A stretch of 64,000 nt of DNA from Desulfosarcina widdelii (GTDB lineage: Bacteria; Desulfobacterota; Desulfobacteria; Desulfobacterales; Desulfosarcinaceae), in assembly GCF_009688965.1 (NCBI RefSeq), contig NZ_AP021875.1, positions 4,402,001 to 4,466,000 on the forward strand, given 5' to 3'. The translations under genes were made by a program, and so were the position numbers. The notes under the pieces were generated by a model. It did no database searches, was not told the DNA's origin, and saw only the letters and a program-made list of their open reading frames with translations. Shown in pieces: positions 1-7,861 of the stretch; the stretch's first letter is position 1; each line of letters starts with the position of its first letter.

Positions 1-2071
1 CCACGATCAATCTGCGGCCCAGCCCCTTTCTGTGGAAATCGGGATGCACGGCAATCCAATACAGATCGAAACTTTTCTGCGTGCAGGGGATCGGACCATA
101 ACAGGTGTAGCCCACCAGCCGGCCGTACTGCTCGGCCATCATGAAATGATAGCCGCTGAGATCTCCTTTGGCCAGGCGCTCTTGCACCAATTCCCTGGCC
201 ACTTCGACCTCCTCGGGATGAAAGAATCCGGTCAGATCCACCAGGCGCCCGACACGCTCCGGATCCTGCGACGTTACCTCTCGGCGCCATTTTACACCAT
301 GCAGGCGTTCTTTGTCCGGCGGATGTTTCGTCTGTGGATGCGCGCCTGTGGCGGCCAATCCCGTAAAGAAACGAAGGGCGTTGCTGCCCAGGGTCCGTAC
401 ACGATAACCGCCCTCCTGCACCAGCAAGGTGGGAAGCCCCAGCTCCCCGATGCGACGGCCGTTGGCTTCGAAATCCTTGCCAAGCAACTGCCATGTACCG
501 GTGGGGTCCCCTTTGGCCGTATCCAGCCCAAGGGCCACCACCAGGAACTGTGGATTGAACTGGCGAATGCGACGCAAAGCTTTATCCAGATCCTTTAAGT
601 AACAGGCGCCGTCCAATTTTTCCGGCAGGGGCAGATTCATATTGAAACCCTCCCCCTCGCCCTCGCCGCACTCCTCTTCGAATCCGGTGAAATAGGGGTA
701 GGCAAAGGTCGGATGGCCGTGCAGAGAGATGGTGAGTACGTCGCTGCGCCGGTAAAAAATATCCTGCTGGCCATTGCCGTGGTGGTAGTCGATATCCAGG
801 ATAGCGACCTTGCCGTGGGCACTCAGATATTGGGCGGCAATCGCATTGTTGTTGAAATAGCAAAACCCGCCGAAGGCCCGGCGTTCTGCATGGTGGCCGG
901 GCGGGCGCACCAGAGCGTAGGCCATTCTGCGGCCGGCCAGTATTTCGGAGGCAGCGGTCAGGATGCAGTTCACCCCTTGCCGGGCGGCCGGATAGGCATT
1001 TTTGTTGATCGGAGTGAAGGTGTCGATACAATAGTAGCCGGATAGCACGGAGGGCTCTTTGGGCGGCCGGGTTTTGTTGCGCAGCGGGAAAATGTAGGGA
1101 TAGAGCGATTTGCCCTCGGGCATCTCTTTGCAGGCCCGGCGCAGGTAGTTTACCAGATCGCTGTCGTGAACCGCGGTGATATATTTTTCGGCAAAAAGGC
1201 GGGGGTTGATTCGGGCAAACAGTCCACTGGGCTCCAGCACCTTCAGAATGCTGCGCACCCGCACGGGCGCTTCCACATAGCCGCGCTCGTGTACATGGTG
1301 AATGTCGTGATTGGCGTTGACCACAAGGGCGATCTGCTCCAGGGATCGACTTTCAACGGTGGTACGCACAGCATCGGGTTTGACATAACGAAAAGGCCTC
1401 AGATTGACCGGGTCGTCCCGAAACGAGGCGACCACCGTTTCCACATAACGGGGGGGGCAGTAGGCGGCGTACTTTCGCTCCAGCACGGCGCGCACCACTT
1501 TGCGGGCAAAACGCAGGCGTAAGGGTTCGGTGCGATCCAGGCCATCGTAAACCAGATGGGGCATGCAGGTGTCGCCGGGCTTTACAGGGTTTTCGTAGGC
1601 GGTATCGATGATCGGCCGGGCCCCATAGCGTTCATAGAAACGGAGCCTGTCGCGATTTTGCTTGAGGATCGTCGGATCGTCGCAAGCGTCGCGCTCGTCG
1701 GGCAGGCACTCGAAAAAAAGGCCCTTGGCACCCAGTCCCACGGCTTCGGCCCGCACGCTGTCGTACAGGGCGCTTCCCAACCCTCCTCCCGTGGAACCTT
1801 TGGCCGTGGCAATCCAGTCAAGGTAGCAAAACCCGATCACCGGTTCGTGCAGCAACATGGTAAACCCCTGCACGCGACGGCGCATGGTTTCGGCGATCAG
1901 CAGGATGGTACGGAAGCGCTGTTTGAACGGATTGCGCAGCTTTTCACTGATCTGGTCGATCTCTTCCGGCGGCACATCGGAAAAGCGGGTCCGGAGAATC
2001 TGCTTGATCTGCTTCAACGCCTCTTGATCCACAGACAGAATGTCGTCGTAAATCCGGCGAATTTTGAGCAT
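1..2071 (-). CDS. GNAT / acetylpolyamine amidohydrolase (HDAC fold) / GNAT fusion, C-terminus cut by window edge
   Basis: About 690 residues are visible from the ATG at 2071. The C-terminus lies beyond base 1. Residues ~55-190 look like a GNAT acetyltransferase, with a GGGLGSALY acetyl-CoA loop near residue 95 and RFYERYG at the end. Residues ~250-555 are an arginase/HDAC-fold deacetylase with all catalytic parts: PPGHHAE, the zinc-binding DIDYHHGNG (~424), LGLDTAKGDPTG (~513) and the QEGGY tyrosine (~550). The YPYF and EGEGEGFNMNLPLP stretches resemble acetylpolyamine amidohydrolases more than histone deacetylases. A second GNAT domain follows, with HRKGLGRRL near residue 680. The gene starts three bases after the upstream ligase stop, so it is co-transcribed with the ATP-grasp and KamA genes. 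Acetylase and deacetylase in one chain suggests protection and deprotection of an amine; that role is inference. Confidence 0.85.
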   Translation of the reverse strand, partial: MLKIRRIYDDILSVDQEALKQIKQILRTRFSDVPPEEIDQISEKLRNPFKQRFRTILLIAETMRRRVQGFTMLLHEPVIGFCYLDWIATAKGSTGGGLGSALYDSVRAEAVGLGAKGLFFECLPDERDACDDPTILKQNRDRLRFYERYGARPIIDTAYENPVKPGDTCMPHLVYDGLDRTEPLRLRFARKVVRAVLERKYAAYCPPRYVETVVASFRDDPVNLRPFRYVKPDAVRTTVESRSLEQIALVVNANHDIHHVHERGYVEAPVRVRSILKVLEPSGLFARINPRLFAEKYITAVHDSDLVNYLRRACKEMPEGKSLYPYIFPLRNKTRPPKEPSVLSGYYCIDTFTPINKNAYPAARQGVNCILTAASEILAGRRMAYALVRPPGHHAERRAFGGFCYFNNNAIAAQYLSAHGKVAILDIDYHHGNGQQDIFYRRSDVLTISLHGHPTFAYPYFTGFEEECGEGEGEGFNMNLPLPEKLDGACYLKDLDKALRRIRQFNPQFLVVALGLDTAKGDPTGTWQLLGKDFEANGRRIGELGLPTLLVQEGGYRVRTLGSNALRFFTGLAATGAHPQTKHPPDKERLHGVKWRREVTSQDPERVGRLVDLTGFFHPEEVEVARELVQERLAKGDLSGYHFMMAEQYGRLVGYTCYGPIPCTQKSFDLYWIAVHPDFHRKGLGRRLIV

Positions 2072-2074
2072 GGC

Positions 2075-3073
2075 TTATTTTCCCGATGTACTCACAATCC
2101 TTGCCACGGCGTCGGTCATGGTCATTCCGGCCCGGTGGACGGCGGCGGCAAAACCGGCGTCCGGGGAAAGGCAGGGGTTGGCGTTGATCTCCAGAATCCA
2201 GAGCCGCCTGTAAGCGTCCACGCGAAAATCCACTCGGGCATATCCCCGCAGGCCCATCAGTTCCCAGCATTCCAAGGACAGGGTCTTGAGCTGCTCCAGC
2301 AGCTCCTCGTCAACCGGATCGAAATCGAACCGACGCGGGGTGTGCCGATATGCGAAGGAATCTTCGTCCCATTTGGCTTTGTAGTCCACGATGCGGGCCT
2401 GCCCGGAGGCGTATCCCTCGAAAACGATCTCGGCTGGAGGCAGCACCTGGGGTCCTTCAAGGCTGTCCAGCAAGGAGAGGTTGAACTCCCGTCCATCGAT
2501 GAAGGCTTCGGCAAAACAGGTGCCGCCCAGCCGGGGTGCACGCTGGGCCATCAGCGTCTCCAACATCCGATCGGATGCGGCTTCAACAATGGCATCGTCG
2601 TCGAGCCCGACGGAAGCGTGCTCCCACACGGATTTGATAAACCAGCGGCATGGGTTTTCCCGAGGCCGCCGGAAGCGCCCCGGGTTCCAGGCGTTGGATG
2701 GAACGGTCCAGACCGGTGTTGGCAGACCGGCTCCGTCCAGCATCGTTTTTGCGAAAAGCTTGTTGGAAGTCAGGATCATGGCTTCCGCACATGCCCCGGT
2801 ATACGGCAGCCCCATGGTATCCAACAGCGAAGGGAACAGGTGGATCAACCGGCCTGTGCCGTCCAGAGACTCCACCAGGTTGAAAACCAGACCGGGATCG
2901 ATGGCGCCAATCTCGTTGCGGACACGGGAGAGGTTCAAATCGCAGCTCAGGCGAACCGGTTTGTGCCCGAGGGTGTGCAGGGCTTCTGTGACGGCATCAG
3001 CCTGAACCAGGACATCCTGTTCATCGGCTGCGCTGTCATTCCGTAATGCATTATGAACCACAGCAATACGCAT
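2075..3073 (-). CDS. ATP-grasp ligase, D-Ala-D-Ala-ligase-like (second of a pair)
   Basis: The protein has 332 residues with an ATP-grasp architecture. An ATP-binding lysine sits in WFIKSV near residue 148. The metal-binding end is ARVDFRVD followed by EINANPCLSPDAG near residue 305. The family joins a carboxylate to an amine through an acyl-phosphate. The middle diverges strongly from true Ddl enzymes, and no peptidoglycan genes lie nearby. The start overlaps the end of the preceding ATP-grasp gene by 23 bases, indicating translational coupling. Because it lies in a cluster with KamA and a polyamine-type deacetylase, a role in ligating a beta-amino acid or amine is more likely than D-Ala-D-Ala synthesis. 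The substrate is unknown. Confidence 0.8.
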   Translation of the reverse strand: MRIAVVHNALRNDSAADEQDVLVQADAVTEALHTLGHKPVRLSCDLNLSRVRNEIGAIDPGLVFNLVESLDGTGRLIHLFPSLLDTMGLPYTGACAEAMILTSNKLFAKTMLDGAGLPTPVWTVPSNAWNPGRFRRPRENPCRWFIKSVWEHASVGLDDDAIVEAASDRMLETLMAQRAPRLGGTCFAEAFIDGREFNLSLLDSLEGPQVLPPAEIVFEGYASGQARIVDYKAKWDEDSFAYRHTPRRFDFDPVDEELLEQLKTLSLECWELMGLRGYARVDFRVDAYRRLWILEINANPCLSPDAGFAAAVHRAGMTMTDAVARIVSTSGK

Positions 3074-4085
3074 AAGCTTGAATCCTTTGATCGGTTGTTC
3101 CGGTGCGAACGCGTTTTTGAGCGGATTCCACGACCCATCCGATCAACTGTTCATAAGTGATGCCCAGTCGAGTGCATAAAATCGGCAGATCGGAATGTTG
3201 GGGGTGGAGCCCGGCCAGCGGGTTGACTTCCATAAACTGGGGCACGCCACGGGCGTCACAGCGCACATCGGCGCGTCCACAGTCCCTGCAGCCCAGCACT
3301 TGCCAGGCCTTCAGCACAATGGCCTCGGCCTGCCGTACCACCAGGTCCTGGTCCGCATCCACGATCCGGTAGACGACCAACTCTTCGCAGCGTTCCTTGT
3401 TGGTGTAAGAATAAACTTCGGCCTCAGCGTTTTCCAAAAGGAGGACTTCCATGGTGCCCAGTATTCTTGCCTCGCGACCCGTTCCCACCAGGCCAACGGT
3501 AAACTCACGGCCCGGTAAAAACGACTCCACCAGCACCGGCTGGCGAAAGGCGGTTATCAACTTCAGGCAGGCAGCGTCCAAATCCTTGCGGTTGCGTACG
3601 ATGGAGTCAGCCGTCACCCCCTTGCCCGTGCCTTCGGCCACGGGCTTGATGAAGTAGGGCGGTCCAAAGCCGACCGCTTGCAGATCCGAGGGCTCGCGCA
3701 CCACCACGAAATCGGCGGTGGGCACGCCGGCATCGCGCAGTACATGCTTGGTCATGCCCTTGTGCAGGGTCAAGGCCATCACCAGCGGATCGGAAAAGGT
3801 GTAGGCAATCCCGTAAACATCCAAAATTGCCGGCACCTGGGCCTCCCGGCCGATGCCGTGCATCCCCTCGGCGATGTTGAACACCAGGTCCCAATCTCGG
3901 CCGACAGCCAGTTGTTGGACCAGGCTGCGGGCATGGCCGATCCGCTCGGTGTCATGGCCCAGTCCGGCCAGGGCCTTTTCCAGAGCGTCGATGGTGTCGT
4001 CGCGATCGAATTCGGCGGTTTCCTCCTCGCCATACCCGGCCGCCAAATATTCGGAGCGTAAATCATAGGTCAAACCGATTTTCAT
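3051..4085 (-). CDS. ATP-grasp ligase, D-Ala-D-Ala-ligase-like (first of a pair)
   Basis: The protein has 344 residues from the ATG at 4085. A GTG two codons upstream is also open, but an AGGAGG lies nine bases before the ATG. ATP-grasp signatures are visible: YFIKPVAEGTGKGV near residue 145, VESFLPGREFTVGLVG near 190, and the metal site RADVRCD...FMEVNPLAGLHP near 300. It is only distantly similar to its downstream neighbour, so the two are probably separate specificities and not a recent duplication. It lies 34 bases downstream of kamA. The expected chemistry is ATP-dependent amide bond formation. Two consecutive ligases suggest a small di- or tripeptide-like product, which is inference. 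Confidence 0.8.
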   Translation of the reverse strand: MKIGLTYDLRSEYLAAGYGEEETAEFDRDDTIDALEKALAGLGHDTERIGHARSLVQQLAVGRDWDLVFNIAEGMHGIGREAQVPAILDVYGIAYTFSDPLVMALTLHKGMTKHVLRDAGVPTADFVVVREPSDLQAVGFGPPYFIKPVAEGTGKGVTADSIVRNRKDLDAACLKLITAFRQPVLVESFLPGREFTVGLVGTGREARILGTMEVLLLENAEAEVYSYTNKERCEELVVYRIVDADQDLVVRQAEAIVLKAWQVLGCRDCGRADVRCDARGVPQFMEVNPLAGLHPQHSDLPILCTRLGITYEQLIGWVVESAQKRVRTGTTDQRIQAYAYCCGS

Positions 4086-4119
4086 GAGCACGACCCTCCT
4101 ATGTTGGTAGTTATGTCGA

Positions 4120-5427
4120 TCATACCGAATCCGGATAGCGATAGGTTTTGCCTTCGTAGTTTCGCAGCACGAGATCGCATCCGTCGCGTCCCTGGCGGTA
4201 TTCGGGCATCAACGGAATCTTGCCGCCGCCGCCGGGTGCATCGATGACGTAGGTGGGTACGGCGTAGCCGCTGGTAAACCCTCGCAGGCGCTGGATGATC
4301 TCCAGCCCCTTGTCCACCGTTGTTCGGAAATGAGATGAGCCGGAAATGGGGTCGCACTGGTACAGGTAGTATGGCCTGACCCGCATGCGCAGCAGGCGGT
4401 GAACAAGGCTGTTCATGGTCTCCACCGAATCGTTGATGTTCTTGAGCAGAACCGTCTGAGACCCTAAGGGGATGCCGGCGTCGGCCAACCGCTGGCAGGC
4501 CTGCGAGGCCTCGGGCGTACACTCGTCCGGATGGGTAAAGTGCAGACTCATCCACAACGGGTGATGGCGTTTGAGCATGCGCACCAATTGGGACGTCACC
4601 CGCTGCGGCAAAACAGCTGGAATTTTGGTGCCGATGCGAATGATTTCCACATGTTTGATTTGCCGCAGCCGGGTCAGCAGCCAATCCAGCCGTGAATCGC
4701 CCAAGGTCAGCGGATCCCCGCCGGAAAGCAGAACATCCCGAACCGTGGGCGTGCGGCGAATATATTCCATCGCCTGTTCCAACCGTTTACGATTGAAATG
4801 CAGGCGGCCATGCCCCACCACGCGCGAACGGGTACAGTAACGGCAATAGGTGGAACAGAAATCCAGGAGCAGGAACAGCACTCGGTCCGGGTAGCGATGG
4901 ACCAAACCCGGCACCGGGCTCTGATGATCTTCGTTCAGGGGGTCGTCAGCCTCTTCCGGCATCTGGACAAACTCGTTGATCGTAGGCACCACGGATTTGC
5001 GCAGCGGGTAATCCATATCGTGGCCCACCAGCAGGCTGAGATAATAGGGTGTGATCGCCAAAGGCAGCCTGGTTGCCAATCCGGCCATGGCCGCATTTTC
5101 TTCGCTGCTCAGGGTCAAAAACCGTTTCAATTGACTTGGCTTGCACACCCGATTGGCGATCTGCCACTGCCAATTGTTCCACTGCCGATCACTGATATCG
5201 GGGTAGTAGATTTTCAGAAACTTGCGTCGAAAAGAAACCGGATAATTGGGAACCGGTTTGATGGAGGGACGGTTTGTGAGCGGCCGGGCGGCCGTCAACG
5301 GCAAGGCGATTGTGTAATCGATCGCCTGACTGGGAGGCTCCTCTTCGACCTCTGTGTTGACCTCCATGGCATGGGGCCGGCTTCGGCTCGGATTTGATCG
5401 GGTTTGGCCACAGCGGTTGAAAAACAT
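4120..5427 (-). CDS. kamA: KamA-family radical SAM aminomutase, lysine 2,3-aminomutase-like
   Basis: The protein has 435 residues, matching the length of lysine 2,3-aminomutases. The radical-SAM cluster motif CSTYCRYC is near residue 189. The PLP-binding lysine is in DAPGGGGK near residue 400. Two aspartates that contact the lysine side chain in the clostridial enzyme appear conserved, in QCDP (~357) and at the start of DAPGGGGK; glutamate 2,3-aminomutases carry Lys and Asn there. The expected reaction is L-lysine to L-beta-lysine, a 1,2-amino shift using SAM, [4Fe-4S] and PLP. The start has an AAGGAG eleven bases upstream. It is the first gene of the cluster with two ATP-grasp ligases and the GNAT-deacetylase fusion. 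No ablB-type beta-lysine acetyltransferase follows directly, which separates it from the usual osmolyte pair. Confidence 0.88.
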   Translation of the reverse strand: MFFNRCGQTRSNPSRSRPHAMEVNTEVEEEPPSQAIDYTIALPLTAARPLTNRPSIKPVPNYPVSFRRKFLKIYYPDISDRQWNNWQWQIANRVCKPSQLKRFLTLSSEENAAMAGLATRLPLAITPYYLSLLVGHDMDYPLRKSVVPTINEFVQMPEEADDPLNEDHQSPVPGLVHRYPDRVLFLLLDFCSTYCRYCTRSRVVGHGRLHFNRKRLEQAMEYIRRTPTVRDVLLSGGDPLTLGDSRLDWLLTRLRQIKHVEIIRIGTKIPAVLPQRVTSQLVRMLKRHHPLWMSLHFTHPDECTPEASQACQRLADAGIPLGSQTVLLKNINDSVETMNSLVHRLLRMRVRPYYLYQCDPISGSSHFRTTVDKGLEIIQRLRGFTSGYAVPTYVIDAPGGGGKIPLMPEYRQGRDGCDLVLRNYEGKTYRYPDSV

Positions 5428-5884
5428 CGTTATATATTCTCCTTTATGTTTGTCCGATTTAATCGATAGGAAAACGCCACTGGTTTTCCGTATCGCGGGA
5501 ACGACAAGCGTATATCAAAACACGTGCCAGCATGATTTTTTAATTCATTTATTATTGGCGATGTCTACCCGATCCGGATCAGGAGTAATGGTAGAAAAAG
5601 GAAGCCTCGATTCCGGTTTTCCATCCTGATCGGAAGATCCCCTGGAAGACATTCCCTCCCGCCTGGAAAGCTTGTTTTCAGACATATTAGACCGCGTCGT
5701 TTCGGTGGCCCGGGTTATGCAGTTTAAATATGCGGGACGACCCACCCTTGCAGCGGCCGACAAAAGGGAGTCGATGCTTTGGCAAGCATAATCACCCCCC
5801 GATGTCCGAGAAACGTGAAAAACAGGACACGCGGATTCCGATTTGGCGCGTACGCCATTTCTTATCCAGAAAGGAAAACGACCC
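5428..5884. other. 457-base stretch without a confident gene
   Basis: This stretch separates kamA (minus) from the small basic protein gene (plus) and presumably carries both promoters. It is AT-richer than its surroundings near 5500-5560. The only coding-like signal is a plus-strand frame broken by TGA, listed separately. An open frame on the minus strand across 5545-5994 has an arginine- and serine-rich composition typical of an antisense shadow and was not accepted. Confidence 0.5.
5561..5791 (+). other. possible small coding frame interrupted by one in-frame TGA
   Basis: From the ATG at 5561 one frame reads 22 residues to a TGA at 5627-5629. It then continues in the same frame for 53 codons to TAA at 5789-5791. 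The part after the TGA is protein-like: it contains LEDIPSRLESLFSDILDRV and ends KRESMLWQA. No Shine-Dalgarno sequence precedes 5561, and no good start follows the TGA except the ATG at 5717. It could be a decayed gene, a short gene with an unusual start, or chance. The evidence is weak. Confidence 0.25.
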
Positions 5885-6235
5885 ATGTTGCACCGCAAAC
5901 CCCATATCGAACACCACCTTAAAGCCACTGAAGAGCGGCTTGCCGAACGTATTGAGAGGCTGACCGTCCATGGCGTGGCCACCGAGTTAATCAAAAAAGA
6001 TCATTTGGTCAGAAAATTGGAAGCAAATATACGGCAGGGAAAAAGACAGTTGGGCGTCATTGCAGCCCAAGAAACCCAATTGGCCGAAAAGGCCGAAGCC
6101 CGTATCCGCAAAGAAACGGCTGCCAAGTCGGAGAAAATGCACGGCGAATCGAAAAAAAAGGATAGAGACGCCCCACGGGTCAAAAAGATAAAAAAGAGAC
6201 GCATCAATCTTGGGGATGAAGCACAGGCAGAATAG
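5885..6235 (+). CDS. small basic hypothetical protein, predicted coiled coil
   Basis: The ATG at 5885 gives 116 residues. It is preferred over an upstream in-frame start at 5843 because AAAGGAAAA lies just upstream. The protein is highly charged. An alpha-helical region with heptad-like spacing (residues ~5-75, for example EERLAERIERL and VRKLEANIRQGKRQLG) is followed by a lysine/arginine-rich tail with KKDRDAP and KKIKKRR. There is no signal peptide, membrane segment or cysteine. The basic tail could bind nucleic acid, but nothing proves this. It converges with pstB, whose stop lies only 17 bases away. I do not recognise the family. Confidence 0.6.
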   Translation: MLHRKPHIEHHLKATEERLAERIERLTVHGVATELIKKDHLVRKLEANIRQGKRQLGVIAAQETQLAEKAEARIRKETAAKSEKMHGESKKKDRDAPRVKKIKKRRINLGDEAQAE

Positions 6236-6252
6236 AAAAGGCTGCGACCGGT

Positions 6253-6960
6253 TCAGGCAAGAACGAGGATTCCCTTTTTCAGTTCAACCCAGCGGTCGGC
6301 CACCCGCTCGACCTGGGCCGTGTCGTGGGACACCATGACGATAGTGCAGGCCTGCTTGAGACTGACGATCAACGCCTCGATAATCGCAGTAGCTTTGCCA
6401 TCAAGAGAGGAGGTGGGTTCGTCCAGCAGCAGCACCTCCGGTTCGACCACCAGTGCCCGGGCGATGCACAGGCGCTGCTGCTGGCCGCCGGATAGCCGGC
6501 GGGCGTCCTCCCGAAGGCGGTCTTTGACCTCATCCCACAGGAAAGCCTGTTTCAAGGCGGTTTCCACGGCATCCTTTATCTGTGCTTCATTCGAAATTCC
6601 AGCCATCTTCAAGGGAAAGGCCACGTTTTTATAGATGCTCATGGGCAGCGGGTTGGGGATCTGAAACACCATGCCCACCTTGCGCCGCAGATCGGGCAGT
6701 GAACAGGATGGGTGGTAGATATCCTGATCCGCCCCGCCCAGACGAATATGGACGCTGCCTTGCATGCGGGCCCCGGGGATGTCTTCCCACAGGCGGTTGA
6801 ACAGGGTTAACAGCGTGGATTTGCCCTGTCCCGAAGGCCCTGTCACCGCCGTGATGGCGCCCTCGTGGACATCCAGGCTTATATCCTGCAAGACCCGGTT
6901 GTCGCCGTAGGAAAAAACCAGGTGACGGGCTTTTATCTTTATCTCGTTGTTTGCGGTCAT
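6253..6960 (-). CDS. pstB: phosphate ABC transporter ATP-binding protein PstB
   Basis: The protein has 235 residues, slightly shorter than typical PstB (about 250). Walker A is GPSGQGKST near residue 40. The PstB-type stretch LRRKVGMVFQIPNPLPMSIY follows. The signature is LSGGQQQRLCIARAL and Walker B is VLLLDEPTSSLD. It hydrolyses ATP to drive high-affinity phosphate import through PstC and PstA. It is the last gene of the pstSCAB operon, 13 bases after pstA. No phoU follows, although many pst operons carry one. The family is certain; phosphate specificity rests on the operon. Confidence 0.9.
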   Translation of the reverse strand: MTANNEIKIKARHLVFSYGDNRVLQDISLDVHEGAITAVTGPSGQGKSTLLTLFNRLWEDIPGARMQGSVHIRLGGADQDIYHPSCSLPDLRRKVGMVFQIPNPLPMSIYKNVAFPLKMAGISNEAQIKDAVETALKQAFLWDEVKDRLREDARRLSGGQQQRLCIARALVVEPEVLLLDEPTSSLDGKATAIIEALIVSLKQACTIVMVSHDTAQVERVADRWVELKKGILVLA

Positions 6961-6973
6961 CCTGTTCGTTTCC

Positions 6974-7861
6974 TCAGCGGGCTCCGTATAGCAGGTGATC
7001 GGCCAGCCGATGCCGGATGAAAGCGGTCAGGGCGAAAAGCAGCGCGCAGACAGCCAGCAGGACAATGGCCGCGCCATATCCGCGCATCAGTTCAGCCTGG
7101 TCCGCATACTGGGCGGAAACCGTGTAGATATAAAACGGCAGGGCTTCGTACCCCGAAAGCAGCGAGGCGGGGATGCCGGCCGTGGCCACCACGCCGGTCA
7201 GCATGATTACGGCTGTGTCTTCCGCGCAGCGGCCGATGGAAAGAATGATGCCGCTGACAATGCCAGACAGGGACTGGGGCAGCAGTACATAGAAAATGGT
7301 CTGCAGCTTAGAGGCGCCCAGCGCCGGGGCCGTCATGCGAACGTGGCGGGGCAGATTTTCCAAGGTGGTCTGGCTGGTGCGGATCAGATAGGGCAGCACC
7401 AGAAAGGCCAGCGACAGGGCCGATATCAGCAGGCAGGGGGCGATTTGGCCGGAAAAATGGTGGTGGAGAAAAATCGCCATGCTGAAGCCGAAAAGGCCAA
7501 CCAGAATCGACGGAATGCCGGCCAGAATGTCGAAAAAAAGCCCGAAAACCGCTTTGGTGCGCGGCGCGGCAAATTCGGCCATATAGATGCCGGTAGCGAT
7601 GCCCACGGGAACGGCCATGCCCACGGCAAGACCGACCAGAAGCAAGGTGCCGACAGTTGCCGGAAAAATGCCTTCGAAGACTTGGCGTTTCATCAGCAGG
7701 GCGTCCAAGGGGGCGGTGTCTCCAAAAAAAAGCGCCGGGGAGAGGGTTCCAGCCCCCTTGATCAACAGGAACCCAAGAAGCATGGCGACACTAGCGGTGA
7801 GCACCAGTCCGGAAAGCCAGGCCCAGGCGGTCACCAGTTTGTCGCAGCATCTGGCTTTCAT
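6974..7861 (-). CDS. pstA: phosphate ABC transporter permease PstA
   Basis: The protein has 295 residues with about six hydrophobic segments, the usual PstA topology. The first membrane segment is within residues ~15-35. The cytoplasmic coupling region DILAGIPSILVGLFGF and the permease loop near PALGASKLQTIFYVLLP are recognisable. It forms the membrane channel with PstC. Its start overlaps the pstC stop by four bases (ATGA), so the two are translationally coupled. The C-terminal segment ends in RHRLADHLLYG. Confidence 0.92.
   Translation of the reverse strand: MKARCCDKLVTAWAWLSGLVLTASVAMLLGFLLIKGAGTLSPALFFGDTAPLDALLMKRQVFEGIFPATVGTLLLVGLAVGMAVPVGIATGIYMAEFAAPRTKAVFGLFFDILAGIPSILVGLFGFSMAIFLHHHFSGQIAPCLLISALSLAFLVLPYLIRTSQTTLENLPRHVRMTAPALGASKLQTIFYVLLPQSLSGIVSGIILSIGRCAEDTAVIMLTGVVATAGIPASLLSGYEALPFYIYTVSAQYADQAELMRGYGAAIVLLAVCALLFALTAFIRHRLADHLLYGAR

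Noticed and set aside
5627..5660. Selenocysteine at the in-frame TGA
   Set aside because: The small stem after the TGA is too short and poorly placed for a bacterial SECIS, and no selenoprotein family is recognised.
5545..5994. A 149-residue minus-strand open frame upstream of kamA
   Set aside because: Its composition is typical of antisense shadow (Ser/Arg rich), it overlaps the better supported gene at 5885, and it has no ribosome-binding site.
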